Part shown: positions 1 through 12,395 of the stretch, piece by piece
Layout: each line of letters opens with the position of its first letter
Numbering within the stretch: position 1 is the stretch's first letter
Notes under the pieces: generated by a model
Databases searched by the model: none
Told to the model about the DNA's origin: nothing
The model's input: only the letters and a program-made list of their open reading frames with translations
NCBI GenBank assembly: GCA_037176725.1
Contig: JAZBRS010000026.1
Coordinates: 150,609,501 to 150,673,500, forward strand
Direction of reading: 5' to 3'
Source of the DNA: Posidonia oceanica
Lineage: Eukaryota > Streptophyta > Magnoliopsida > Alismatales > Posidoniaceae
Length of the DNA stretch: 64,000 nt
Program-made: the position numbers and the translations under genes

Positions 1-285
1 TGCAAAAGACAAAGCAGGCACGCAAAACGGTGCCAAAAGCAGAGCGAGCGCGCAAAAGACAAGGCAGGCACACGAAACAGTGCCAAAAACAGGGCGAGCG
101 AGCTAAATGGCGCAAAAGACAAGGCAGGCACGCAGAACAGTGCCAAAGACGAGAGCGAGCACGCAAAACGGTGCCAAAACGAAGCGGGCACGCAAAACGG
201 TGCCAGAAGCGAAGCGGGCACGCGAAACGGTGCCAAAGCGAAAGCGGGCACACAAAACGGTGCCAAAAGCAGCGAAATAAAACCT
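1..285. repeat. 30-bp tandem array in LTR-A
   Basis: About nine visible units of 30 bp with the core GCAAAACGGTGCC followed by purine-rich AAAGCGAAGCGGGC. It is the reverse complement of the array at 23068-24117 in G1's LTR and lies in the same place within the LTR. It probably continues left of the window. Confidence 0.9.
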
Positions 286-732
286 CGGAAAAGCCATGCG
301 AATGCAAATGCAGGGAAAAAGATCAGAAGAAGCTAAAGGAGAGGTAAAGCAGCGCGTGTGTGAGAACAGACGCTGTTTAGGGCCACACAGAGTAGGTGTG
401 AAGACCTACAAAGGGGAGAAGTGAGCAAATGGAGGGATTACCACTTTTTTGTGACCGTTTCCCACTAAACCGCTCCACGATGTGTCTCGCACGCTGCCCA
501 AAGCTCGCGGTGCGATCGGATCGTGGAAAAGGGGGAAGAAAGTCGCATTAAGTGGTGAATCCAGGGAAAACACAACATGGAACACTCAAGAGTACGCGAA
601 ACGGGGATTGGAATTGATAGACAAGAAGAGGAGGCCATATTCTACATGCTCAAAGAGACAGAAAGCGAAAACGAGGCAAACAATGCAAATGATATGCAAA
701 TGAATGCAATGCAGGGGTTCAGGAGGACATAC

Positions 733-890
733 CTGGAAAACCTGGAGCCTGATCTGAAATCTACTTGGTCCATGCTGAAGAGCGCTTCATCGCGGTCGTC
801 TGGGCAGCTTGTTTGGGAAGATCCAACGGCCGGATTGGAAGATATCGCAGCTTCAAGGCAGGAAGGCCAGAACAGGGGAGAAGAACAGAT
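733..890 (-). other. Exon-like conserved block in LTR-A with donor-like CAG|GTATGT
   Basis: On the minus strand this block matches 22489-22614 of G1 and 30728-30885 of LTR-B (shared CCTTGAAGCTG, CCGTTGGATC and GCGCTCTTCAGCATGGA). It ends in CCAG|GTATGT, a good plant 5' splice-site match, with the junction between 733 and 732. No long shared reading frame is evident. Transcription and splicing are inferred. Confidence 0.4.
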
Positions 891-3800
891 TTAAGTGTTC
901 AGGAGATCCTAGGGGTGTGCAAAAAGGTCCTCCCAGGTGAAAGGGAGCTAAGGGAACTTTGGTGTGTGCAAAGGGATGCTAAATGCAAGACTAAATGAAT
1001 GCAAGTGCATGCAGGAAGCAAGAAAAGACACAAGGGGGATTTTTAGAAAAACTGGGGTTCAAATGCTACTTTTTAAAAAGGTGGGGGTTTTAATGCGAAA
1101 GTTTGGAAAAGATTGGGACTTTCAGGAAGGGGTTTTGAAAAAAAGGGGAGGTTGCATGTAGTTTTGCAAAGGATTGGGATTGAAATGCAATTTTTAAAAG
1201 TGGGTATGCATTAGGAGAGGTTTTGAAAACATGTTGCAAGTCAGAATGCAATTTTGAAAACTTTGGGGTCTAAAATGCAATTTTTCCAGAAAAAAACAGG
1301 GTCTTATGGAGTCTGGGAATGCAAGTGAGGGACCTACATGCAATTTTGCAAACATGGGGGGGCTAAAATGCAATTTCAGGGGCAAAACAGGCATTTTTAA
1401 ATGATTTTATAAGGATGCAAAGGACCTATGTGTCATTTTTAAATCATGCAGGGTCAAAAATGCAATTTAATATGCAAAATATGCACTGAAAACACTGACT
1501 GTGGACTGACATGCAATTTTCACAATATGCAGGGTTGAAAATGCAATGCAATAAGCTAAATATGCATGCAGAAGACTACTGTGCATTTAAAAAGGACCTA
1601 GATGCAAAATGAGAAAGCAGAAGGGGTAAAATATGCAATGCAGCAAGCAAAAATTAAAATTAAAACCTAAGTTCTACAGTGCAGAGGATTTAAATGCAAA
1701 AACAGAAAACAAGAGGGACCCAGAATGCAATTTAATAAGGCAAAGTTCAAGCATTTAAATTGAATGATTTACTGCAGGACCTATGTGCAATAATTGAAAA
1801 CAGGAGGGCTGAAGCATAAATATTTATAACTAGAAAGCACAGTAAATGGACTGAATTGAAAATACTGAAAAGCACAGATACTTAAAGCAATTTAGCATGG
1901 TTTTGAATTAAAAACAAAGCAAATTAAATGGCATAAGGACCAGAATGCAAAAATAAGGAAACAATAAGCTAAACATGCAATATTTACGCAAAAAACCATA
2001 TAACTGAGAAAATAAAGGAACAGTAATGGCCGGCGGAGACGAGCACTGTAGCAGTGAGCTATCAGAGCTCGCGACCGCCGGCACAGGGAGGCTGGGGACG
2101 AGCTGATCGGCGGAGGCGGTGGTCCTGGAGCTGACGGAGGCAGGGCGACGGTCGGCGGGGGGCGACGCGGCTTGGAACGCGCCGGAACGCTTGCCGGAGG
2201 TCTGCAGAACTTCAGGAGGTTCGTTCGGCCGTTCGACGCTGTGACGCGGCGTTCTGATGGTCGGAGATTGCTCCCGAGGTTCATGCGGAGCTCGGACGGT
2301 TGCTGGAGCCATGTTCCGCTGGCCAGAGCGACGTGAAGGCTGGAGGACTGCGCTAGAGAAGATGATCTGACCGGAGCTAGCAATCGGAGCAGGAGGGCCG
2401 GAATCCTATTTCTAAGGGGCAGAGAAGCAGCACGGGAAGAAAAGAAGACTAAGGGAGTAAAGAATCACCTGAGCCCGCGTCTGAGGCGTCCTCCCGACGT
2501 CGATGGCTTCAGCAGTCATCGGCGGAGGTCGTCCGGTCGCTGCGGGCGTCGTCGACCGCTCGCGAAGGCTGGAGCTGTTTCAGGACGTCCTTCCGGTGCT
2601 TCCCGATCGATCGGATGGAAGCTTCAGAGCTCAGAGAGAGATCTGGCAATTTGTGGGTTCAGACAGATAGCCGGAGGTCGGAGGGGTTGTTTGCTGCACG
2701 TCGGACTGGATGGGACCCTCCGGGAGGTTGCTGGAGGTCCGGTGAGTGGTTCTGGATGATTGGATTATGGTTCTGGAGAGTGTAGAGGGAGATTGAAGGT
2801 TGGTCTGATTTCTGGTCCGAAGGAGGGGTAAGTGTTTGTAGTGAAGCTCGCGGTCTGTGGTGAGGGATAGGGCCGGAGGTTAGGTGTTTCTGAAAGGTGG
2901 AGGTCAGGTGGATTTCTGGGTGGAATTTGGGAAGAAGTGGTGGACGGGAGTGAAGGGAATTCTGGAGTGGGTTGTGTTGGGTTTACAGTTGGAGTTTCAG
3001 GTGATGTTCAGTTGATTTGGGATGGTTTCGGTGGTGGAATGGCCGTGAAGTGGTGAGGGAAGAATGCAGGGTTGCTGGGTGAGTTTGGGGGATCAATTGG
3101 GAGAGGTTCTGAGGCCGGGAAGGGTGCTGGTTTGTTGGAAAAAGAAGAGGAGGATTTGCTGTGGATTTCAGAGGGAAAAGGAGATGGATTTGGGTGGGGA
3201 ATGCTCTGGAATGGCGGCCTCTCTCCGGGATGCCAAGAAGGACACTCGGGCTCTCTCCTACTGCTCTCTCTTCTCTGGAATTGGAGGGTGCAGAGGAGGA
3301 GAATGGAGGTCGCTCAGATGGTGGAAAAAGCTCTGGAATTGGTCTCTGGTTCGCTCTCTCTCTGCCGATGATCCAAAAGCTCTCAAGGAGGAAGAAGGAG
3401 GTCGGGTTTTGTTCGAGCTGGAGCACTCGAACGCCATGGCAGGAGGCTGGCTCGGGAAGGCAAGTTTGCAGGCGATTGGCAGCAACGGCAAGAAGGTGGC
3501 AGCTGTGGCAGAGAGGAATAGGCCGGCGAGAGGCGTGGGCTAAGGGGCTGCAAACGTCGAAAGGTGGGGCGAAGGCAGAGGAAGGGCTGCAACGGGCGGC
3601 CGGGTGTGAGAGGGCGTGGGCAGAGGACGAGGACCGAGGAAGGCAGACGGCTGCAGAAGCGGAAGAGGAGGTACTGTGCGGAGGGAAAGGAGGAAGAAGA
3701 AGACGGCGCTGTGGGCCGGGCCGCGGAATTTGAAAAAAAGAAAGAAAAAAAGAAAGGAGAGGAAACGGGCTGACGGGCCCAGCAGAGAAAAGAAAGAAAA

Positions 3801-5350
3801 AAGATAGGAGGAGGAAGAGAAATGGAGGAGAAGAAAGAGGAGAAATAAATTGAGAAAAAATAAAATAAAAATAAGTAAAATATTAGTGTGATTGTGTTGT
3901 AGGTTAAGGTCTTGATTACATTTTTTAATGACTGTTTTTAGGTTAATTAGTGTGGTTTAAATGGGTTTTGGGCTTGATTAGGGTTTTAGGTTTTCTTTGG
4001 TTTTTTAATTCGTTTTCCATTTGATTAAGTGTTTGTTAAATCTTTTAAATTGTTCTTAAAATTGTGTTTCTCTTGTTAAGCATTTAGGGTATTAATTAGG
4101 ATTTTTAGGATTTATTTTCGTATTAATTGGAATGGGTTTTGGGCTTTTAGTTTTGGTCTTTTAGGTTTTTTTCTTTCTTAAGTCTTTTGTATTAGGTTTT
4201 TGATTTTTATTTGTTGATTTTTCTTGATGTTTTTTAATTAGGTTTCCCTGTTTGATGGAGTGTTTTTAAGTCTTTTTAATGTGTTTTTCATTTTCTTTTT
4301 AATTAAGTTCTTAGGTTGTTTTTTCTTAGGTTTGCTAAGTTAGGCTTTTTTCTTTCATTAATTACTTATCTTAGTGTTTTAATTGTTTTACTTCTTTTTA
4401 GGGTTTGTTTTTTTTTAATTCTTTTGATAGGGTTTTCACTTTTGGTGGGTTTTGATTTTATTTTAGTTTTTTTCCTTGATTTTCAGTATTTTCTTTTGGT
4501 TTGTTTTGCATTTCTTAGTATGAATACTTGATTTTCTTTTTAGCTTGATTTAGTTAGGTTCAAGTTTTTAATTGTTTGTTTAATGTTTTTTAATTATTTT
4601 TCTTAGAGTTCTGATTTGTTTCTCTTATGTTTTAGAGTTTTACAGATTTTTAGGGGTTTTTATGGATTTTAGCAAAGGAAAAAAAGAGGAAAGAAGAAGG
4701 AGGAAGAAAATAGGAAAAGGGGGAAATAAAAGGGAAAGAGATGAGTTGGAGGAAAATGATTTTTTTAAAATTCAGGGAAAAAGCTAAAAATAAAGTAAAA
4801 ATAAGAATAAGATAGAGAAGGGATAGAAGCACAAAGTGGGCCCACAGTCAGGCTGGAAAAAAAGCAAGAAGGGGATGAAAAGAGAGATGATAATTAGGAG
4901 AGAGAAAATGATAATCCCGGAGAGAGAAAAGGATAATTAGGGCAAATGAGGGTCTTAAAGGTCTTGGAATGGGATGAAAATTGGGGAGTGGGTAGTCTAC
5001 GGTTTGAAGAGCTGCGTTTGAAGTTTTGGTTTGGTTTCAAGAAGGTTTTGGAAGGGTTTTGAGGTGTAGAAAAAGGGTAGTTTTACCTAGGTTTTCTAGG
5101 GTTTTTGGGAATGGTCTTGGTTTGAGAATTTCTAAGTTCTTGGGTAGGTTTGCTAAGTGGGTGCTGGTGGGTTTTCCTATGGATTTTGGTCAGGTTTTGA
5201 GCTTGGGAAGAGGGGTAAAGGCTTAGGTCAAGCTGGCTTGGTTTTGAAAGGTAGAGAAGAGGATTAGGGTTTGGTTTGGTTTGGGTTTGAGTCCAGCAAT
5301 CATCAGAGGGGTCCCAAATGGTCCAAGCCTGCCAAGATGGGGTGTCAACA

Positions 5351-5483
5351 GGTGGCGACTCTGAATTGTCTTATCTTCTTCTTTTCTTATCTTTTTTCCT
5401 CTGTTTTAAGTGTTTTCGAGTTGAGCCCTCCTCCTCAGATATAGCTGCTAATAGTAAACCTGATTCAGATTAGGATTACTACA
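5351..5483 (+). mobile_element. G1 5' LTR remnant (last 133 bp)
   Basis: It aligns end to end with 24717-24849 of G1's 3' LTR: both are 133 bp, both end GGATTACTACA, with about seven differences, all of them transitions. It ends one base before the primer binding site. The rest of this LTR lies left of the window beyond LTR-A. GGTGG at 5351-5355 is the expected target duplication of LTR-A, whose partner is not visible. Confidence 0.9.
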
Positions 5484-5484
5484 G

Positions 5485-5502
5485 TGGCGACTCCGCTGGG
5501 GA
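5485..5502 (+). promoter_or_regulatory. Primer binding site of G1
   Basis: TGGCGACTCCGCTGGGGA starts two bases after the LTR's terminal CA. The leading TGG would pair with the CCA end of a tRNA. Similar sites in Tat/Ogre elements are reported as tRNA-Arg type; I could not verify the tRNA here. Confidence 0.8.
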
Positions 5503-6809
5503 TAGCAGACTCCAGCTCTCGTTTTAAGCTTTTTCGCTCGCCTATTTTGCAGCTTTGTCTGCCTTTTATGCCTCTTTTGCCTGTTTTGCTCGCTTTTCTG
5601 TGCAAACTCCTGGCGAGTCGCCTCGTGGCTACTCCGCTCAGCTTTTGCACCTCCTTTGCTTTGGTTTGTGCTCTGTCTTGCTCTGCTTTGCCTCTGTTGC
5701 TTGTTTACCTGCTTATTTCCTTGCTTCTGCTTTTATTTGTTTTATAGCTTACCTGTCTTTACCTTTTTTTATCTTGCTTACTTATTATTGCTCTATTTCC
5801 TGTACAATGCATGTCTACATACTTGTTTGGCAACAATGCATGCTTTTTGAATGATGAATACTTTCTTTTACACATTTGCTATGTCACTACGCACGCACAT
5901 GCCCTGTATGCACGCCTTTTGACATGGTGAATGCTTTCTCTTCACTATCATGCTCACAAACACTCGCACATGCCATGCACTTATCTTTTGCTATGATGTA
6001 TGCTGTTTGTTTGCCATATTTGACTGATTTTCTTCCCTTTCGCACATGCATGCCTAGGATAGTAGAGATTGTTTGCTCTCCCTGTGGTTAACTAAAAATG
6101 GCAAGTAAAAAGAACTTCTAGGAGCAACTAGAGACTTCAAACAATCCTTCACCCCCTTGGGTTAATAAAATGCGCAAGATAAAAGACTTTAATCATTTGC
6201 ATAAGCATCATATAGGGCATGCGTCTTCTCATCTGAGTCCACCTATTAGTCTACGAAGGATAGTCCCGGCCTCTTGTTCCACTGCTTTGGGCATGGCTCA
6301 AGTCAGTCGGTCTGCCCCCTTTGTTCAGGGGTCGTATCGGTGTTAGTAGAGGGTACTACCCACGCCTCGGCGGGGTTGAGGCCACCAACGCACCACCCTG
6401 TCATTACCTGAGCTCTGGGCCAGGAGTTAGGCAAGGAACCCACTTTTCTGACCTGAGTCGGTGACCCGTACACCTGGGGATACCCGAAGTAGATCACCTG
6501 CTAAGATACACTAGATAGGTGAGGGGGGCATACTAGAAAGCATACATATCATTCATGCCATCTAACTTAACTCATTTGCATCTATCTTTCAGTTTCTAAT
6601 TCCTGTTTCCTTCTATTTGTGTTGGCAATGATCGGTAAGCGAGTTTCCCTTGCTGGAGCTTGAGTACCGACCCTTTCTGACACCCCTGTTGCGACCTTGT
6701 TCACGACCATTCCCCTTCTGGGCTATCTGCCTTTGCGACGATAGCTCCTATTAGGAATCGCCGTTTCCATACCCGTCGTAGCCCTATTCTCACGCGCTCT
6801 AGGTCAGCA
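5503..6809 (+). other. G1 untranslated leader between primer site and gag
   Basis: About 1.3 kb without a convincing ORF. The first part is T/C-rich (5510-5800), the middle is rich in GCATGC-type words, and the last part is more balanced. Just before the gag start the sequence reads CTCTAG then GTCAGCAATGGCC, which could be a 3' splice site followed by a well-placed start codon, but this is not tested. Packaging or dimerisation signals would be expected here; none is recognisable by eye. Confidence 0.6.
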
Positions 6810-8997
6810 ATGGCCCAGTACGTCAGTGAGCCTCTCTTTACTCCTGTCACGGAGGGTGTTTCCGTTTCGGCCCCCCCGGTTGCTCCTTCTGTCCCTTTTA
6901 TTCCCCCTCCGATGCCAGGGTTTCCTCCCCTGACGCCTCTAGGATCTCAGTATGTTCCGAGACAGTGGCAAGCATCTCTTCCTTCGGATCCGGTCGCCGA
7001 GTCTATCTTGATGACCGTTACACGCGCTCCGGAGACACCACTGCCCCCTCCTTCCTAGGGATACGTCGACTTCGACATCCCTCCTACCTCTGCTGCGACT
7101 TTCGCTATAGCACCTACTCCTCCCGGACAGTCTGTGTCCGTGCCGTTTGCTTCTCAATCCTCGCCGGCACTGCACTTCAGCGTTCCTGCTGATGGAACGC
7201 CTGAGGCTCAGTACCAGTGCCTGATGGAGCTTGTCTAGAGACTGCAGGGCATGGCTCTATCGGTTTGTCCCTCCTGCGCTCCTATCGTTCCTAAGGTTCC
7301 TTTGAGGCCAGTTCCTGTATTTCATGCATTTACTTCCACACCTCTGCCTCGACCATCGTCTCAACTGCTCACGGTTCCGACAATGGGGGCTCGTTTACCG
7401 CCTCCTTCTGCACAACACTTAGCACAGCATGCTCCTCTTCCCCCTGGTGGTCAGTCCTTTGGGTTGGCTGGAGTCCAGTACTCCACGGGCCCGCTGTCTG
7501 GCACCCCGCCCGTACAGCAATTGGTGCTCCAGCATCCTACTCCTCCCACAGCACAGCATGGCATCTACCCTCCCCCTTTGCATCAAGCCCAGCATCCTGC
7601 ATACATCCCTGCATACATAGTTCCCCAGCACGGATACGCCGGCCATCCTGTTGCTCCACCAGGCGACGCTATGGTAGATCTGGAGGAGCACTTAGGTGCG
7701 ACCCATTCAGCGTATGTGCTCAATACCCCTGCCGATCCCTCTCCTATGGCAGCAAATCCGGACCCTATCAACAACCGGATGGACGTCTTGGAGAAGGCAC
7801 TACGACTAGTGCAGGGTACTGAGCACCAGACCTACCAATTTCAGGACCTTTGCTGCTTTCCAGAGGCGGTACTCCCTCCGATGTTCAAAATCCCGGACTT
7901 CGAGAAATACAATGGTAGGGGCAGCCCCATAGCACACCTGAAGGCGTATTGCAGTGATTTCGCTCAGCTTCAGGCTGACGAGAGGTTGCTGATCCGCCTG
8001 TTCCAGAAGAGCTTGATCGGGCCGGCTCTCAAGTGGTTCACATCACTTGATATGTCAGCCATCAAGACTTGGAACGACCTCAGTAAGGCGTTCCTGGAAC
8101 AGTACTCCTTCAACCTCGATCTAGTCCCAAAGTGGGCGGACTTGATCGCAATCAAGCAGAATTCCAGCGAGCCGCTCGGAGAGTACGTCGGCCGCTGGCG
8201 CGCCCTTGCCTCACAAGTCCGAGATAGACCCTCTGACGAGGAGTCTATTGAAATCGTTATCAAAGGGGCGCAGCCATCTCTTGGAGCTCTGCTTAGCATC
8301 CAACCAGTCACTACTTTTGCAGCATTCATCAGAGCTGGAGCGCACGTGGAGAGTTCTTTGCGGAGTGGCAACTTCCCGGCTCTCTCTGCGTTCACTAAGC
8401 AGGCCGCAATCAGCAGAACAGTGCCAACAGCAGCACCTCCAACAACAACAACAGCGATAGCAGCAACAACCGTCCCAAGAAGAAGGATTCGTCGAAAACC
8501 GCTGTTGCATTCGTCGTCTCTTCTGCTGTGCCTGTTCACTTGCCATCCCGGCCTGCCCCAGCTCAGATGGTGTATGCTCCTGCACCTAGGAATCCACCCA
8601 CACCACAGATCACAACCACCGCTAGACCGGTCTACCCTGCCGCACCGGTTCAGCAAGGCTCATACCAGAGGCAAAGAAGGCCACCCATTGAGAAGTGGAA
8701 ATTCGCCCCACTGGTGGAACCGCTCACGGTCATCTTGCCGAAGGTTGCATCGCTCCTGAAGTTCCCGAAGGTTCGCCCACCCCCAAATCCTTTGCCGCAT
8801 TGGTTTAGGCGAACCTCTTCTGCAATTTCCATCGAAGCGCCGGGCATTCGACGGACAATTGCTACTCCCTGCGGAACGCGATTCAGGACCTAATCGAATT
8901 GGGAGCAATTGTGATTGACACGCACGAGACATCCACTCAAGTACACACACATGCATCTGCACATTTAGCTGTTCCCCCTTATTCTGGCATCATCCAC
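6810..8997 (+). pseudogene. gag: Gag polyprotein of G1 (Tat/Ogre-type), broken
   Basis: This is the capsid/nucleocapsid precursor that packages element RNA. The ATG at 6810 sits in AGCAATGGCC. The frame is cut by TAG at 7056 and again near 7236, then stays open from 7251. A long Pro/Gln/Ala-rich N-terminal half is followed by the gag core at about 7870-8250 (KIPDFEKYNGRG, then LIRLFQKSLIGPALKWF, then WNDLSKAFLEQY), which I recognise as Ogre-like. A glutamine-rich stretch near 8440-8460 carries a frameshift, and a second lies near 8810. After that comes a zinc-knuckle-like C-x2-H-x4-H-x4-C at 8821-8862, in which the second Cys of the usual CCHC is His. A TAG at 8998 separates it from the protease part, which continues in the same frame. 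It cannot be translated whole. Confidence 0.85.
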
Positions 8998-9000
8998 TAG

Positions 9001-10779
9001 CCTCTACCGGAGCACACTTATTCGGGAGGGGCAGGAACCTCAGGCATTCATTCTGTCTTTCCTTCTGGGACTACTACCTCTGTGGTAGACCCCTCTGATC
9101 TTATTTCTGATATCTCCGAGCCTTTCCCTATCAATCTCTATCTCGCGGCAGTTGCCGGCTCCGAGTCGGGAGTTCACATGATCCGACCGCGTGCCAGGCC
9201 GGAGCGCCCCTCCGCATCTCCTGCTATGCCTCCTCAGGCTCAACCCCCTATACATCTCTTAGCTAGAGCCCAGCCTAGACCCCCTGTCCACCTCTTAGGG
9301 CAGCCTCAGCTAGAATCCCCTATACATCTTTTAGGCAGACCTCAATCAGCCCCTGCCTTCCCACCCCAACAACCATACCCTCTAGATAGACCTCAATACC
9401 CAGTAGGTCCCCCTGTAACCCCTCCTGTGCTCGCAGCACGTGCTCCAGTGGTTATTGATTTAACCCTGGACACCCATCGCGTCCCTTACAGCTACGCCAC
9501 GGAAATGTGTGCGGAAGTAACACGATCGGGGAGGGTCTACAGGCCCCCAGCACCGGCAATTAGGCCAAATCACCCTGAACCTGCTATGCCCCCACCCTCT
9601 AACCAACCCATAGCAGACCCAACCTTAAATCAACCCGTAGCAAGCCAAACCCCTGCCCAGCTTGTAGCGGCCCAACTTCTTGCCACTATCCCTTTAGAGC
9701 TTGCCAAAACAACTCCTCCGGTTGCCAAAAAGAACCAACCTAAGGCAGACATAACCTCCCAACTTAAGAAGGTCAAAGCCGACATTTCCATTTGGGACCT
9801 AATCCACACCTCTGCCGATCACCGCGAGGCTTTTCTTCGCGTGTTCCAGGCTGCCCGTGTGTCCCAATCTATTGAGCCTTCAGCCTTGGAGAGCATGGTA
9901 GGGATGATTGCGGAGCCCCTAGTCATCTCTTTTACAAGTGATGAGCTGCCTTCGGCGAGGATTAATCACAATCAACCCCTGTTCGTCACGGTTCAGTTCA
10001 AAAACTTTTGCATTCCCCTAACATTGGTTGATAACGGGTCAGGCCTTAACGTCTGCCCCTTGCGTACTGCAACCAAGCTCGGATTCAAAGCCGAGGACAT
10101 CACACCAGCCGTGACGGGAATGACAGCTTTTGACAACACCCACTATGACGCTTTGGGGATCCTGATTATTCCTCTTGCTATTGGCCTGGTCGTTTTCGAT
10201 GTAGAATTCTATGTCGTCGACTTGAAGCTGAATTTCAATCTTCTGCTTGGGCGCCCTTGGCTCCACAAGCATCAGGTCCTTCCCTCGACCCTCCATCGGA
10301 TGATAAAGTACTGTCGCGGCGATGATGTCATTGTCGTCATGGCGGAGAACTTTGAGAAGGAGCGGATCGAGGCAGTCTTCCCCGTGTCTTCACAAACTAT
10401 CCCGTTTGACCCCCAGACTTTCGAAGCCTTGTATCGCGTTAACCAGTGCGAGCCAGTTAACTTCATTCCTGATCTTGAACGCGCCAACTCCTTGGCCGTT
10501 CACAACAACCCCTTTCCAATGGTCGAGAATGTATGTCACAGGTGGGGTTACATAAAGTGTACACCGCTCGGGCATCACGGCCAGGGGATCGCAGAACCGA
10601 TTGTAGCGGTGGAGTGGAGGAAATCTGAAGGCCTCGGTTATGTGCCCAAGCCCAATGAAGATCACTGCCTTCAGCTCAAGGATCAAGAACCAGCCATCCC
10701 CAGAGACCTCACTAACTTCACCAATGCAGGAGTTCTGGGATCAACTGATGATCAAGCCGCAGTGCCGGCAGAAGACTAG
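9001..10779 (+). pseudogene. Gag-pol linker and aspartic protease of G1
   Basis: Open for about 590 codons after the 8998 stop. The first 250 residues are Pro-rich with a repeated PPIHLLG/PPVHLLG motif. The protease domain follows at about 9940-10290: the active-site segment LTLVDNGSGLNVCPL (from about 10021) has DNGS where many families have DTGA, as in Ogre elements, and the downstream LNFNLLLGRPWLH matches the usual ILGRDWL-like flap-side motif. It would process Gag-Pol. A Gly-rich segment (GHHGQGIAEPIV, then EGLGYVP, 10570-10650) resembles the G-patch-like region of some Tat elements; that is inference. The frame ends at TAG 10777-10779 and continues in frame beyond it. Confidence 0.85.
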
Positions 10780-12395
10780 GTCTGCATTGAGGACTACTAC
10801 TCGGATGAGGAGCAGTCTGGCGTAGTAGAGGCAGTCCCAACTGGCAGCAAGACTCTAATCAGCATAGAGGCACCACGGTCAATTTGTTCGGCTCTCCCTC
10901 CAGTAGATACAGCAGACAATTCAGCAGGCCCTGTGGCAGAATTGACAAGCTCTAATATTCCTGTAGCCACATCCGCATTACAAGCACAGGTAGTAGCAGC
11001 AGCACAGAAGTCAGAGACACTCCTTCTGGCAGAATCAGGCAGGCTACCTACGGTTGCAGTCGCATCAGTACCGCTGTCACTCTCTCTAGAGGGACAGTCA
11101 GTCAATTCAGTCAGCAGCGCGACTCGGCCCACTTCAGCAGCCGCATCACTGAGAATGCAGCCGGCGCAGTCCGCCTCACATCCTCCTACCGCAAAACAGC
11201 AACTCTCATGGCAGGACCCCATGGCGTCAGAGGCCGCACTCTCACCGTCACCACCAAATGTAGAGGACCAATTGAGCATCATAGTTTCCCAGCCTTTGAG
11301 CCCTCAGAAGAGCACCTTTGCCTGCCCTCTAACTGCAACAGTGACCCTGGCAGCATACCCATCTGTAGCCCCGCTAACCAGTCTGTTTGGATCTCCCATA
11401 CCGAAGCTGCCGCTATCAGGCGCGCCCGTGAGCCAGACCATGCAAACTCCAAGGGCAGCGATCCGTCTTGCAGCCGGGCCAGTGCCGCAAGCCCCCGGCG
11501 CCTACTACGTCGACTCACCCTCAGATGAGGAGGAAGGAGTGGCGATAGAAGCCCAGGTCGATTCATGGATGTCCGACTTAGAGCTACTTTATCAAGAACA
11601 ACTCAAGTCGATAGCAGAAGACCTGGCAAAGCACCGAGCTGCAGAAAAGAAAGGGAAAGCCGTGGCTACGGACCCTCCTCTGCAGGAAGACCATGCCTCT
11701 ATCATGGTCCTGGAAGAAGACTCAGCAGTACCGGACTCCTCTAGACCAGATGAGCTCATTACCCTCCAACCAGAAGGCGGGTCTAGCTGGTTTGTGCAAC
11801 ACATGCCTCACTTAGGCAGTATAGCAAGCGGTAGCACCTAGACCAGCCGCCAGTCTGGTATACCCTCCATAAACACACTAGAAGACTCAGAGGAGGAAGC
11901 ACTAGCAGTCCAAACAGCAGCAACAGAGCAAAAAGCAGAATCAACAACAAAATTGTCAGCAGCCTCAGTAGCAAGGCCATCAGTGGTATCAGTGGCAGAA
12001 TCAGCAGGGCCCTCAGCAGTATCAGCAGAGCACTCAGCAGAATCAGCCAGGCCAGAGCAGACAGAAGAAGTTGCCAGGACAGAGGTCGCGCACCTAGGAT
12101 ACAAGAATACTCGAGTAAGCGTGACCATCCTGAAGCGTCACCAGGGCCAAGCGGTGGAACATATACACTCTTTCGACATCACAAATCCTTCTTTTGAGAA
12201 AGAGATCCTCTCGGAACTTATTGCTTATGGAGAGGAGGATGATACGAGCATGGATGAGACTGATGAACCATTGCCCGAGTTCTGGCCCTACGACGACGAC
12301 CCAGAAGGCCCCAACCTTCATGTTGAGGAAGAAACAGAGGTTGTCAATATCGGCACAGCTGAGGAAGTCAGAGAAGTTCACATCAGTGCCCAGCT
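10780..12395 (+). pseudogene. Variable linker between protease and RT of G1
   Basis: Same frame as the protease, starting VCIEDYYSDEEQSG, with one further TAG at 11839. It is mostly Ala/Ser/Thr/Val-rich low-complexity sequence, with an acidic stretch (YYVDSPSDEEEG at about 11500) and a more conserved end (HSFDITNPSFEKEILSELI, 12168-12225). G4 has the same segment at 62100-63600, so it is a genuine part of the family's polyprotein. No known domain is recognised. It is much more divergent between copies than RT. Confidence 0.7.

Larger units (their letters stand above)
1..5350 (-). mobile_element. LTR-A: long Ty3/gypsy (Tat/Ogre-type) LTR, minus orientation, left end outside window
   Basis: The right edge reads ATGGGGTGTCAACA, the reverse complement of the TGTTGACACCCCAT start of the other LTRs here. 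It abuts GGTGGCGACTCTG, which in the intact G1 3' LTR (24717) directly follows ...AGACAC, so LTR-A was inserted inside G1's 5' LTR. Reading leftward on the minus strand it holds: a G/T-rich tract on the plus strand (about 3850-5280), a GC-rich block (about 2010-3760) with a donor-like AG|GT near 2468, a T/A-rich intron-like stretch rich in TGCAATTTT motifs (about 900-2000), an exon-like block (733-890) and a 30-bp tandem array (1-285). The other end, PBS or PPT are outside the window, so I cannot say whether it is a solo LTR or part of a full element. ORFs in it are low-complexity by-products. Confidence 0.85.

Noticed and set aside
3161..3733. 190-codon ORF in LTR-A
   Set aside because: Purine-rich, GC-rich LTR block with open frames on both strands and no recognisable domain.
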